This document shows, piece by piece, positions 1-5,858 of a stretch of 6,171 nucleotides of DNA. The position numbers were made by a program, and so were the translations under genes. Within the stretch, counting starts at the first letter, position 1; each line of letters opens with the position of its first letter. Source of the stretch: Solirubrobacterales bacterium (GTDB lineage: Bacteria > Actinomycetota > Thermoleophilia > Solirubrobacterales > Solirubrobacteraceae); the NCBI GenBank assembly GCA_015655225.1, contig JAATFK010000536.1:1-6171 (forward strand). The letters are read 5' to 3'. Under the pieces are notes generated by a model. That model was not told the origin of the DNA, did no database searches, and saw nothing but the letters and a program-made list of their open reading frames with translations.

Positions 1-1588
1 CGGCGCCGGCGAACTGCTGGCAGTAGCCCTCTCTGTCGCGGAAGAGGAACGCCTCCAGCGGGACCGGCCGCGTGGGCGGCGTCTCGTTGTACGTGTAGCC
101 GTGGCGCAGGTAGTCGAGGACGTTGCGCACGTAGGCGTACGGAGTGCTCGACTCCGAGGCGAGTCTGTCGGCGAGCGTCGCGACGTCTGCATACGGGGTC
201 CCCGCGACGAGCTGCGCCGCGCTGCCCGACGGCTCCCCGCCGTGGGCGGCGAAGGTCGGGAAGCGGACCGTCTGGCCGCCGGTCGTCCAGCTGCCGCTCG
301 GGCTCTGGCGCGGGAGGCCGACGTCGCGGTAGCGGTCGAGGAGGGCGGGGAAGTTCGTGCCGGCGGTCGCCATCTGGTGGCGTGACGGCTGTGCGTCGAT
401 CACCTCGGCGAGGTACGAGGTGCCGGGCTTCATCGCGGTCGTGGTCGTGTACGTCCCGGGGCTCCCGGTCGTCGTGAGCCCGTCCGGCGCCGGCCGGAAC
501 GAGAGCGTCGTGCCCGCGCCGATCACGTTGGTGCTCGTCATCTGGCCGAGCTTGACCGAGATCGTCGTGCTCCATCTGGGGTTCATCAGCGCGGCGGTCG
601 GGACCTCCTGGACCGTGCTGCGGATCACCTGCGGGTCGCCGCCGGTCACCCAGTGCAGGCCGTCGAAGCCGTCGAGGTCCTCCGTCTTCCAGTAGAGCGG
701 GCGTGGCGAGCGCACGCTCAGCACCTCCTGGCCGCTGCGCGGCGAGTCGAGCGGGCCGTAGTGCTGGCTCCAGTCGAAGGTCGAGGGCGTCGTGCGGCTG
801 AGGCCGTCGACCAGGTGCTGGGCGTTGACCCACGGCTTGGCGCGCAGCGCGGGCGCGACGAGGACCCCGGCGACGCCGGCCGCGACGACCAGCCCGACGG
901 CGATCGGGACCGCGCGGCGCGGCAGCCGGTCGAGCCAGAGGAAGGCGGCGAGCAGCGCGAACAGGACCGTGCCGTTCAGGACCGGCGCGGTCTGGTGGAT
1001 GATCGTCGCCGGGACGATCGTCAGCACGAGCAGCGGGAGCGCCGCCAGCAACCGCCGCCCGTCGCCGCCGCGCCGGCCGAAGGAGGCGAGCAGGACCGCG
1101 ACCGTCAGCAGCAGTCCACCGCCGAGCAGGATCGTGACGCGCGGCCACGGGTTGGCTGCCTGGTAGGGCACGAGCAGGCCCGGCAGGTCGGCGAGCCCCT
1201 GCTGGATCCCGGCCGTCAGGTCACCCCAGTGGCGAGGTTCGAGGACCGTCGCCGAGGGCGCGCCGGAGATCAGCGCCGCGAGCGCGAGCCAGACGAAGGC
1301 GAGCAGCGCGCCGGCCGGCATGTCCAGGTGCCGCGGCAGCCGGCCGAGCCCGTGGACGGCGGCGGTCAGGACGAGCGCGAGGAGCAGGAGGCCGAGCAGC
1401 GCGACGGTCGCCTGCGGCCGCACGAGCGTCGCCCAGCGAACCGCCGCGTAGGCGCCGAGCGCCACGAGCGTGAGGAGCCGAGGGGCGCGAGCGAGCCACG
1501 CACGCGGCTGCCGCTCCTCGGCGGGCGCGAGGAACGGCGGCGGGGCGTCGGGCGCGGATGCGCGCGGCGGGGTCGCGGTGGCGGTCAT
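1..1588 (-). CDS. TgpA-like membrane transglutaminase, 5' part only (runs off the left edge)
   Basis: About 529 codons are present; the C-terminus lies beyond the window. The ATG at 1588-1586 overlaps the TGA of the upstream small ORF (ATGA) and has no clear Shine-Dalgarno, so coupled re-initiation is likely. A Pro/Ala-rich cytoplasmic tail of about 33 residues is followed by about six hydrophobic segments (roughly residues 36-50, 59-80, 91-109, 150-170, 179-197, 202-246), as in the DUF3488/TgpA_N domain. An extracytoplasmic region (about 250-450) follows, starting with a stretch rich in W, P and Q. The transglutaminase core begins near residue 480. The segment FLFRDREGYCQQFAGA carries the expected nucleophile, Cys523, only 20 bases from the edge. 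The catalytic His and Asp and any C-terminal membrane helix cannot be seen. By family, it is a papain-fold thiol enzyme acting outside the membrane, with unknown substrate. An in-frame GTG at 1684-1682 is an alternative start but would cover most of the small ORF. Confidence 0.9.
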   Translation of the reverse strand, partial: MTATATPPRASAPDAPPPFLAPAEERQPRAWLARAPRLLTLVALGAYAAVRWATLVRPQATVALLGLLLLALVLTAAVHGLGRLPRHLDMPAGALLAFVWLALAALISGAPSATVLEPRHWGDLTAGIQQGLADLPGLLVPYQAANPWPRVTILLGGGLLLTVAVLLASFGRRGGDGRRLLAALPLLVLTIVPATIIHQTAPVLNGTVLFALLAAFLWLDRLPRRAVPIAVGLVVAAGVAGVLVAPALRAKPWVNAQHLVDGLSRTTPSTFDWSQHYGPLDSPRSGQEVLSVRSPRPLYWKTEDLDGFDGLHWVTGGDPQVIRSTVQEVPTAALMNPRWSTTISVKLGQMTSTNVIGAGTTLSFRPAPDGLTTTGSPGTYTTTTAMKPGTSYLAEVIDAQPSRHQMATAGTNFPALLDRYRDVGLPRQSPSGSWTTGGQTVRFPTFAAHGGEPSGSAAQLVAGTPYADVATLADRLASESSTPYAYVRNVLDYLRHGYTYNETPPTRPVPLEAFLFRDREGYCQQFAGA

Positions 1589-1746
1589 CGCGCGGGCTCG
1601 CCGGTCGGGGGCGCCGCCGGGCGGCGGTGGGCCGCGCGCCGCTCGGCCACGGGCGTCTCCCCCTCGCAGCCCGGAGCCTCGCACCGACCGGTCCCGCCCC
1701 CCGGCGGCCGCTGACGCTCCCGCGCCTGGTCGCGCAACGCGCTCAC
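1585..1746 (-). CDS. Small 53-residue hypothetical protein coupled to DUF58 and tgpA
   Basis: I recognise no family. The GTG start (1746-1744) overlaps the TGA of the DUF58 gene as GTGA, and the TGA stop (1587-1585) overlaps the ATG of tgpA as ATGA. A GGAGG lies at 1761-1757, ten bases upstream of the GTG. The product is basic and rich in Arg, Pro, Ala and Gly, with no membrane segment. It has two cysteines in GRCEAPGCEGE (Cys22 and Cys27, C-x4-C) and a His at 40, which could be part of a small metal site but is too little to claim one. The frame is also open upstream within the DUF58 gene, so openness alone is weak evidence; the support is the double overlap and the ribosome binding site. 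The alternative is that this is simply a spacer, or 5' sequence of a longer tgpA. Confidence 0.5.
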   Translation of the reverse strand: MSALRDQARERQRPPGGGTGRCEAPGCEGETPVAERRAAHRRPAAPPTGEPAR

Positions 1747-2834
1747 GCCGCCGACACCTCCACGCTGCGCGTCGCGATCGCGTAGCCACTGCAGCCGGCG
1801 ACCGTGAACGCGGCGTCGCGGTCGGGGAGCGCGCCGGGGACGACGAGCGTCGTCGAGCCGCGCGTCACCGTCTGCGCGGACGGCGGGAGGCGGTCGATCG
1901 TCCGCGCGGCGACGTAGAGCAGCGGGCCGCGCCGCGCCCCGGCCGCCCCGAGCGCCGGCGGCGGCGTCCCCGCGCCACCGCTCACGACCGCCAGGCGCAC
2001 GTGCGCCGCCGGCCACGCCGCCAGGTCCTCGCCGACCGTCGTCGCCCGTCGCTCGCCGGGCAGCAGCAGGGCGCAGCCGCCGAGGCGGGCGAACGCGTCG
2101 CAGAGCGAGGCGGCGGCGCGCACGGCGGCGTCGAGCGCGTCCTCGCTCTCCGCCCCGCGCGCGTCGAGCACGACGAGCGGGCGCGCGTCGCCGTCGCTGC
2201 GCAGCCGCCGCTCCATCAGCCCGGCTCCGCGCGCGAGCGCCTGCCAGTGGATCCGCGCCGCCGGGGTTCCCTCGCGGTAGGGCCGCAGCCCGTCGACCTC
2301 GCTCGCGGTCGCGGCCAGCAGCGCGGCCGCTCCGCCGGAGCGTCCCGCGTCGCTGCCCCGGCTGCCGGCGATCACCGGGCTGATGCGGGGCAGCACGAGC
2401 AGCTCGTGGGTCCCGCTCCCGCGCACGACCCGCCGCGCCAGCTCCAGCGGATCGCGCAGGACGAGGTTCGGCGCGGTCAGCAGCAGCCGTCCGCGGTGGG
2501 GGAAGCGGACGGTCGTCGTCAGCTCGGCGGAGCGGCTGCCGGCCGCCAGCTCGACCGGCTCCTCCAGCAGCGGGTCGAAGATCGCCCCGCCGGGAAGCGG
2601 GAGCCGCGCGCGCACCAGGAGCCGCGCCGGGACCGGGTCGTCCTCGACGGCGCTGCGCACGTCCAGCTCGCGCGTCACGTCGGCGCCCCGCGACGCGACC
2701 CAGACCCAGGTGAGCGAGAGCCCGCCGACGACGACGAACGCGACCGCCGGCACGTCGAGCGCGCCGATCCCGAAGAGCGCCCCGAGCAGCCCGAGCGCGA
2801 CGCCGAGCGCGATCGTCGCGAGCGCCCGCGTCAC
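1743..2834 (-). CDS. DUF58 membrane-anchored protein (MoxR partner)
   Basis: A 363-residue protein starting at GTG 2834-2832, with a GGGAG about ten bases upstream; an ATG at 2851 is out of frame and soon stops. Two adjacent hydrophobic segments at residues 5-22 and 28-48 form a membrane hairpin. A beta-rich region (about 50-150) follows, with FPHRGRLLLTAPNLVLRDPL resembling the part of this family that precedes DUF58. The DUF58 signature lies at 183-210: LRPYREGTPAARIHWQALAR, then LMERRL. The next strand, LVVLDARGAESED, stands where a VWA-like MIDAS motif (DxSxS) is expected, but only the first Asp (224) is kept. The family is linked to MoxR ATPases by conserved neighbourhood, and its biochemical role is not established. 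It starts 19 bases after moxR and its stop overlaps the small ORF. Confidence 0.93.
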   Translation of the reverse strand: MTRALATIALGVALGLLGALFGIGALDVPAVAFVVVGGLSLTWVWVASRGADVTRELDVRSAVEDDPVPARLLVRARLPLPGGAIFDPLLEEPVELAAGSRSAELTTTVRFPHRGRLLLTAPNLVLRDPLELARRVVRGSGTHELLVLPRISPVIAGSRGSDAGRSGGAAALLAATASEVDGLRPYREGTPAARIHWQALARGAGLMERRLRSDGDARPLVVLDARGAESEDALDAAVRAAASLCDAFARLGGCALLLPGERRATTVGEDLAAWPAAHVRLAVVSGGAGTPPPALGAAGARRGPLLYVAARTIDRLPPSAQTVTRGSTTLVVPGALPDRDAAFTVAGCSGYAIATRSVEVSAA

Positions 2835-2853
2835 GTCGCCGGCGCTCCCATCG

Positions 2854-3822
2854 CTACAGCGCGGTGACCGCGGCGAGCGCGTCGCGGACGATCTGGGCGG
2901 GCCCGGTCCCGATCGCCTCCGGCACCAGCACGATGCGGTGCGTCAGGACCGGCAGCGCCAGCTCCTGCACGTCGTCGGGCAGCACGTGGTCGCGGCCGCG
3001 CAGCAGCGCGTGGGCCTTCGCCGCGCGCAGCAGCATCAGCCCCGCGCGCGGCGAGGCTCCCAGCTCGACGCGCGGGTCCTCGCGCGTGCGGGCGAGCAGC
3101 CGGACGAGGTAGTCGCGCAGCGGCTGCTCGGCGCGCACCCGCATCGCCGCGTCCTGGGCGGAGAGCACGTCGGCGGCGGTGACGACCGGCTCGAGCGCCA
3201 GCACGCGGTCGCCGGCCCCGTGGTCGCCGAGCATCGCGACCTCCTCGGCGTGCTGCGGGTAGCCGAGCGAGATCCGCACCATGAAGCGGTCGACCTGCGC
3301 CTCGGGCAGCGGGTAGGTGCCCTCGAACTCGGTCGGGTTCTGCGTCGCCAGCACGAGGAACGGCCGCGCCAGCTCGTGCGTCTGCACGTCGACCGTGACG
3401 CTGCGCTCCTGCATGCATTCGAGCAGGCCCGACTGCGTGCGCGGCGAGGCGCGGTTGATCTCGTCGACGATCACGACGTTCGCGAAGACCGGCCCGGGGC
3501 GGAACTCGAAGCGGCCCTCGCGCTGGTTGTAGACGTTCGTGCCGGAGACGTCGGCCGGCAGCAGGTCGGCGGTGCACTGGATGCGCGCGAACTGGCAGTC
3601 GATCGAGCGGGCGAGCGCGCGCGCCAGCGCGGTCTTGCCGACGCCCGGCCGGTCGTCCATCAGCACGTGCCCCTCGGCCAGCAGCGCGACGAGGACGTGG
3701 TCGAGCGTCACCGGGTCGAGCTGCACGGCGCGGCGCACGTTCGCGGCGATGCGGCGGGCGACGTCGCCCGCCGCCTCACACTCGTGCGGCGCGATCGGCG
3801 GGAGTTGTTCCAGGGGTTCCAT
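2854..3822 (-). CDS. MoxR-family AAA+ ATPase
   Basis: A 322-residue protein from ATG 3822-3820. The N-terminal helix region is followed by Walker A RPGVGKT (residues 58-64), Walker B VVIVDEIN (116-123, Asp120/Glu121), sensor 1 LATQNP (158-163, Asn162), the MoxR-typical LPEAQVDRFM (172-181), and sensor 2 GASPRAGL (255-262, Arg259). Length and motif order fit the family. MoxR ATPases are thought to act as chaperone-like remodellers for neighbouring VWA/DUF58 proteins, a role inferred here from the DUF58 gene directly downstream. The start is uncertain: ATG 3858 would add twelve residues, and neither start has a good Shine-Dalgarno. I prefer 3822 because it gives a normal-length N-terminus. Both starts lie inside the 3' end of coaBC (47 bases of overlap from 3822). 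No ATG or GTG after the coaBC stop would keep the family's N-terminal region, so the overlap is real and suggests coupling. Confidence 0.95.
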   Translation of the reverse strand: MEPLEQLPPIAPHECEAAGDVARRIAANVRRAVQLDPVTLDHVLVALLAEGHVLMDDRPGVGKTALARALARSIDCQFARIQCTADLLPADVSGTNVYNQREGRFEFRPGPVFANVVIVDEINRASPRTQSGLLECMQERSVTVDVQTHELARPFLVLATQNPTEFEGTYPLPEAQVDRFMVRISLGYPQHAEEVAMLGDHGAGDRVLALEPVVTAADVLSAQDAAMRVRAEQPLRDYLVRLLARTREDPRVELGASPRAGLMLLRAAKAHALLRGRDHVLPDDVQELALPVLTHRIVLVPEAIGTGPAQIVRDALAAVTAL

Positions 3823-5068
3823 CGGCGGGTGCGGCCGCGCGCAACCGCACGACCGCATCGAGGATAGACGCGGCGATCTCGCCCTTGGCCGCGCGGGCGA
3901 GCGGCGCCTCGCCGGCGGCGGTCACGATCGTGACCTCGTTGTCGGCCGCGTCGAAGCCGATGTCGGCGCGCGAGACGTCGTTCACGACGATCGCGTCGAC
4001 CCGCTTGCGGGCGAGCTTGTCGCGCGCGAAGGCGAGCGCGCCCTCGCCGTGCTCGGCCGCGAAGCCGACGAGCGTCTGCCCCGGCCGGCGCGCGGCCGCC
4101 AGCCCGGCGAGGACGTCGGGCGTCCGCTCCAGCGCGAGCGCGGCGGGCGCGTCGGCGCTGTCCTTCTTGAGCTTGCCGGCGGCCGGCGCGGCCGGGCGGA
4201 AGTCGGCGACCGCGGCCGCCATCAACAGCACGTCGCAGCGCGCGAACTCCTCCTCGGTCGCGGCCGCCAGCTCGGCGGCCGTCTCGACCTCGCGGTAGCC
4301 GACGCCTGGGAAGCGCGGCAGCGCGACGTTCGCCGCGACGACCGTGACGGCGGCGCCGCGCCGCGCCGCCTGCTCGGCGAGCGCGAAGCCCATCCGGCCG
4401 GAGGAGCGGTTGCCGACGTAGCGGACGCTGTCGATCGGCTCGCGCGTGCCGCCGGCGGTCACGAGGACCCGCAGGCCCGCGAGGGAGGAGCCCAGCGCCG
4501 GCAGCGCCTCCACGCACGCGGCCAGCAGCTCGGCCGGCTCGGCGAGGCGCCCGGCGCCCTGCTCGCCTCTGGAGGCGAGCGCGCCGACGCCCGGCTCGAC
4601 GATCCGCACGCCCCGCTCGCGCAGCGTCGCGACGTTTGCCCGCGTCGCCGCGTGCTCCCACATCGCGTCGTTCATCGCGGGCGCGACGACGAGCGGACAG
4701 CGCGCCGCCACCGCCGCGCTCGTGAGGAGGGTGTTGGCGAGCCCGTGCGCGAGCTTCGCGAGCGTGTTGGCCGAGGCCGGCGCGACGAGGAAGACGTCGG
4801 CGTTGCCCACCAGCGCGAGGTGGCTGATCGGCTCGTGGGCCGGCGGCGCGTCGCCGGGGAAGGCGCCGCGCGCGGGGTCGCGCTGGAACTCGCCCGTCAG
4901 GACGGGCGCGCCGGTCAGCGCCTCGAACGACGCAACGCCGACGAAGCGCTCGCTCGTCGGCGTCTGGATCACGCGCAGGCTGTGGCCGGCACGCGTCGCG
5001 AGGCGGACGAGCTCGAGCGCCTTGTAGGCCGCGATCCCGCCACTGACGCCGAGCAGGATCCTGGCCAC
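3776..5068 (-). CDS. coaBC: Bifunctional phosphopantothenoylcysteine decarboxylase / phosphopantothenate-cysteine ligase
   Basis: A 430-residue cytoplasmic enzyme that makes 4'-phosphopantetheine for coenzyme A in two steps: ligation of cysteine to phosphopantothenate (CoaB), then FMN-dependent decarboxylation (CoaC). The N-terminal CoaC domain shows GVSGGIAAYK (7-16), the likely catalytic His83 in ISHLALV, PASANTLAK (97-105), and PAMNDAMW (130-137, Asn133). The C-terminal CoaB domain shows VTAGGTREPID (203-213), NRSSGRMG (220-227), AAAVADFRP (284-292) and the lysine-rich KLKK (299-302). The flap region reads GALASRGEQGAGRL (162-175): the Cys of E. coli CoaC is absent there and the loop looks one residue longer than usual. 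The start is GTG with two GGAGG-type sites upstream. About 23 residues follow the usual end at ILDAVV and run into moxR, so this tail is probably not conserved. Confidence 0.97.
   Translation of the reverse strand: MARILLGVSGGIAAYKALELVRLATRAGHSLRVIQTPTSERFVGVASFEALTGAPVLTGEFQRDPARGAFPGDAPPAHEPISHLALVGNADVFLVAPASANTLAKLAHGLANTLLTSAAVAARCPLVVAPAMNDAMWEHAATRANVATLRERGVRIVEPGVGALASRGEQGAGRLAEPAELLAACVEALPALGSSLAGLRVLVTAGGTREPIDSVRYVGNRSSGRMGFALAEQAARRGAAVTVVAANVALPRFPGVGYREVETAAELAAATEEEFARCDVLLMAAAVADFRPAAPAAGKLKKDSADAPAALALERTPDVLAGLAAARRPGQTLVGFAAEHGEGALAFARDKLARKRVDAIVVNDVSRADIGFDAADNEVTIVTAAGEAPLARAAKGEIAASILDAVVRLRAAAPADGTPGTTPADRAARV
4561..4580. repeat. Perfect 20-base inverted repeat inside coaBC
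   Basis: GCTCGCCTC and GAGGCGAGC form perfect 9-base arms around a 2-base centre (TG on the plus strand). It encodes the LASRGEQ part of the CoaC flap. The 2-base centre makes an RNA hairpin tight, so it is better described as a near-palindromic DNA site of unknown meaning. Confidence 0.6.
4891..4908. repeat. Perfect 18-base inverted repeat inside coaBC
   Basis: CGCCCGTC and GACGGGCG form perfect 8-base arms around AG on the plus strand, within codons for APVLTGE of the CoaC domain. Its form is like the repeat at 4561-4580, but the arm sequence differs. It may be chance in GC-rich coding sequence. Confidence 0.45.
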
Positions 5069-5076
5069 GGCCGCGT

Positions 5077-5095
5077 CCCCTCCGTCCGCCTCCTA
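5077..5095 (-). promoter_or_regulatory. Double Shine-Dalgarno before coaBC
   Basis: In the 31 bases between rpoZ and coaBC two GGAGG-type sites occur on the minus strand: TAGGAGG at 5095-5089 and GGAGGGG at 5083-5077. The second lies eight bases before the GTG at 5068-5066 and supports that start. The first overlaps the 3' arm of the hairpin around the rpoZ stop codon. Confidence 0.7.
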
Positions 5096-5109
5096 CCGCC
5101 TAGCGGTAG
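5093..5109 (-). repeat. Inverted repeat centred on the rpoZ stop codon
   Basis: On the minus strand CTACCGC, TAG, GCGGTAG form perfect 7-base arms around a 3-base loop that is the rpoZ stop codon itself. There is no following T-run, so it is not a canonical intrinsic terminator. The 3' arm shares TAG with the upstream TAGGAGG of coaBC. It may tune coupling between rpoZ and coaBC, or it may be chance in GC-rich sequence. Confidence 0.5.
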
Positions 5110-5327
5110 TGGTATCTGATTCTTCCGTCGGCGACTTCCTCGAGCGCGATCGTGAGGTAGTTCTTCGAGCGCGTCTCCACCATCGGCGGCGGGAACTCGT
5201 CGAATGTGCCCTCTCCGAGGTTGTGGTAGTACGAGTTGATCTGTCGTGCGCGCTTGGCGGCGACGACGACACTCGCGTAGTCGGAGTCGACGTGCTCGAG
5301 CAGACGATCGATGCGGGGAGAGATCAA
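5100..5327 (-). CDS. rpoZ: DNA-directed RNA polymerase subunit omega
   Basis: A 75-residue omega subunit, which helps assemble and stabilise RNA polymerase through contact with beta prime. It starts with ISPRIDRLLEHVDSDY (2-17), followed by the family hallmark VVAAKRARQINSYY (21-34), then FPPPMV (45-50) and LTIALEEVADGRIRYHYR to the end. The length fits the short actinobacterial form. The start codon is TTG at 5327-5325; no in-frame ATG is available before the conserved PRID motif, and GAAAGG at 5339-5334 lies six bases upstream of the TTG. The gene is 33 bases after the DNA-binding protein and 31 before coaBC, in the common gmk-rpoZ-coaBC order apart from the inserted gene. Confidence 0.97.
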   Translation of the reverse strand: MISPRIDRLLEHVDSDYASVVVAAKRARQINSYYHNLGEGTFDEFPPPMVETRSKNYLTIALEEVADGRIRYHYR

Positions 5328-5360
5328 GGCGAGCCTTTCACGGTCGTTGGCTGAGTGATT

Positions 5361-5840
5361 CTAGACCGTCGGTCCGGCGCCGCCCGTGGCGAGCCAGTCG
5401 AGGACCGCGCGGCGGGCGAAGCGCCAGGCTCCGGCGACCTGCCGGCCGGGCAGCTCGCCGGACTCCGCGAGCGCCTCCACGGCGCCCTCGTCGACCTGCA
5501 GGAGGACGGCCACGTCGGCGAGCGTGAGCACGTCGGCGGCGGCCGCGGGGACGGGCGCGGGACGGAAGTCGTGGTGGCCGAGCGTGAGCGCGTCGGGCGT
5601 CAGCTCGACGCGCTGGCCGCCGTCGGCGGCGGTCGCGTCGCCGAGCTGGCGCAGGGCGGCCAGGCTGGTCGGCGAGGCGGGGTCGACGTAGCGCGCGAGC
5701 AGCGCGGTGATCAGGTCCTGCTTGCTCAGCTTCAGCTCGAACGAGGCGCGGTCGAGCCGCTCGGCCTCGGAGCTGGGAATGCGGACGAACAGCGCTTCGC
5801 GCCCTCTGCCGCGGGACGGTCGTGACGGGGGTGCGGACAT
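5361..5840 (-). CDS. Two-domain DNA-binding protein (RHH-like plus excisionase-type HTH)
   Basis: A 159-residue protein of unknown target. After a basic, Ser/Pro/Arg-rich start, residues 16-52 (ALFVRIPSSEAERLD through LITALLARYV) look like a ribbon-helix-helix unit: one strand and two helices. A low-complexity linker (about 55-103) includes a Pro/Ala stretch. Residues 104-151 (VLTLADVAVLLQVDEGAVEA, then GELPG and AWRFARRAVLDWL) match the excisionase/MerR-like helix-turn-helix pattern, with the Arg-rich wing before the last helix. The ATG at 5840-5838 has no Shine-Dalgarno, so translation may be coupled to gmk (18-base gap) or start on a leaderless message. Its place between gmk and rpoZ suggests a conserved nucleoid or regulatory role in this lineage, or autoregulation; this is inference. 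The domain calls are by eye. Confidence 0.85.
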   Translation of the reverse strand: MSAPPSRPSRGRGREALFVRIPSSEAERLDRASFELKLSKQDLITALLARYVDPASPTSLAALRQLGDATAADGGQRVELTPDALTLGHHDFRPAPVPAAAADVLTLADVAVLLQVDEGAVEALAESGELPGRQVAGAWRFARRAVLDWLATGGAGPTV

Positions 5841-5841
5841 G

Positions 5842-5855
5842 GCTATGAGGATAGC
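5842..5855 (-). promoter_or_regulatory. Short inverted repeat with a -10-like box before the DNA-binding protein
   Basis: On the minus strand GCTAT-CCTC-ATAGC forms 5-base arms just before the ATG. It contains TATCCT (5853-5848), a possible -10 box whose expected transcription start would fall at or next to the ATG, giving a leaderless message. No convincing -35 box is seen. The site is AT-richer than its surroundings and could be an operator for the gene's own product. Weak evidence. Confidence 0.25.
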
Positions 5856-5858
5856 AGG

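Noticed and set aside
1682..1684. GTG at 1684 as the true tgpA start
   Set aside because: It is in frame, but it would add 32 Gly/Arg/Pro-rich residues. The ATG at 1588 already gives a sufficient cytoplasmic tail and is placed in an ATGA overlap. Not fully excluded.
653..1714. Long plus-strand open frame of about 350 codons
   Set aside because: It lies antisense to the clearly recognisable transglutaminase and small ORF; the translation is Arg/Glu/Gln-rich low complexity with no family signature, as expected for a GC-rich shadow frame.
2487..2512. Inverted repeat CCGTCCGC / GCGGACGG with 10-base loop inside the DUF58 gene
   Set aside because: Within coding sequence, no T-run, not near a gene end; 8-base arms with a free loop length are expected by chance in sequence this GC-rich.
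2831..4661. Minus-strand alternative frames (2831-3577 and 3708-4661)
   Set aside because: They are out-of-frame readings of moxR and coaBC, extremely rich in Arg and Ala, with no motifs.
1470..5119. Three long plus-strand open frames (1470-2867, 2383-3867, 3539-5119)
   Set aside because: They are antisense to DUF58, moxR and coaBC, which carry clear family motifs. Their products are Arg/Ala/Gly/Ser-rich without recognisable domains.
5361..5840. Prophage or integrated-element remnant, suggested by the excisionase-type HTH
   Set aside because: No integrase, no att-like direct repeats, no tRNA, and base composition like its neighbours; this HTH type is common in non-phage regulators.
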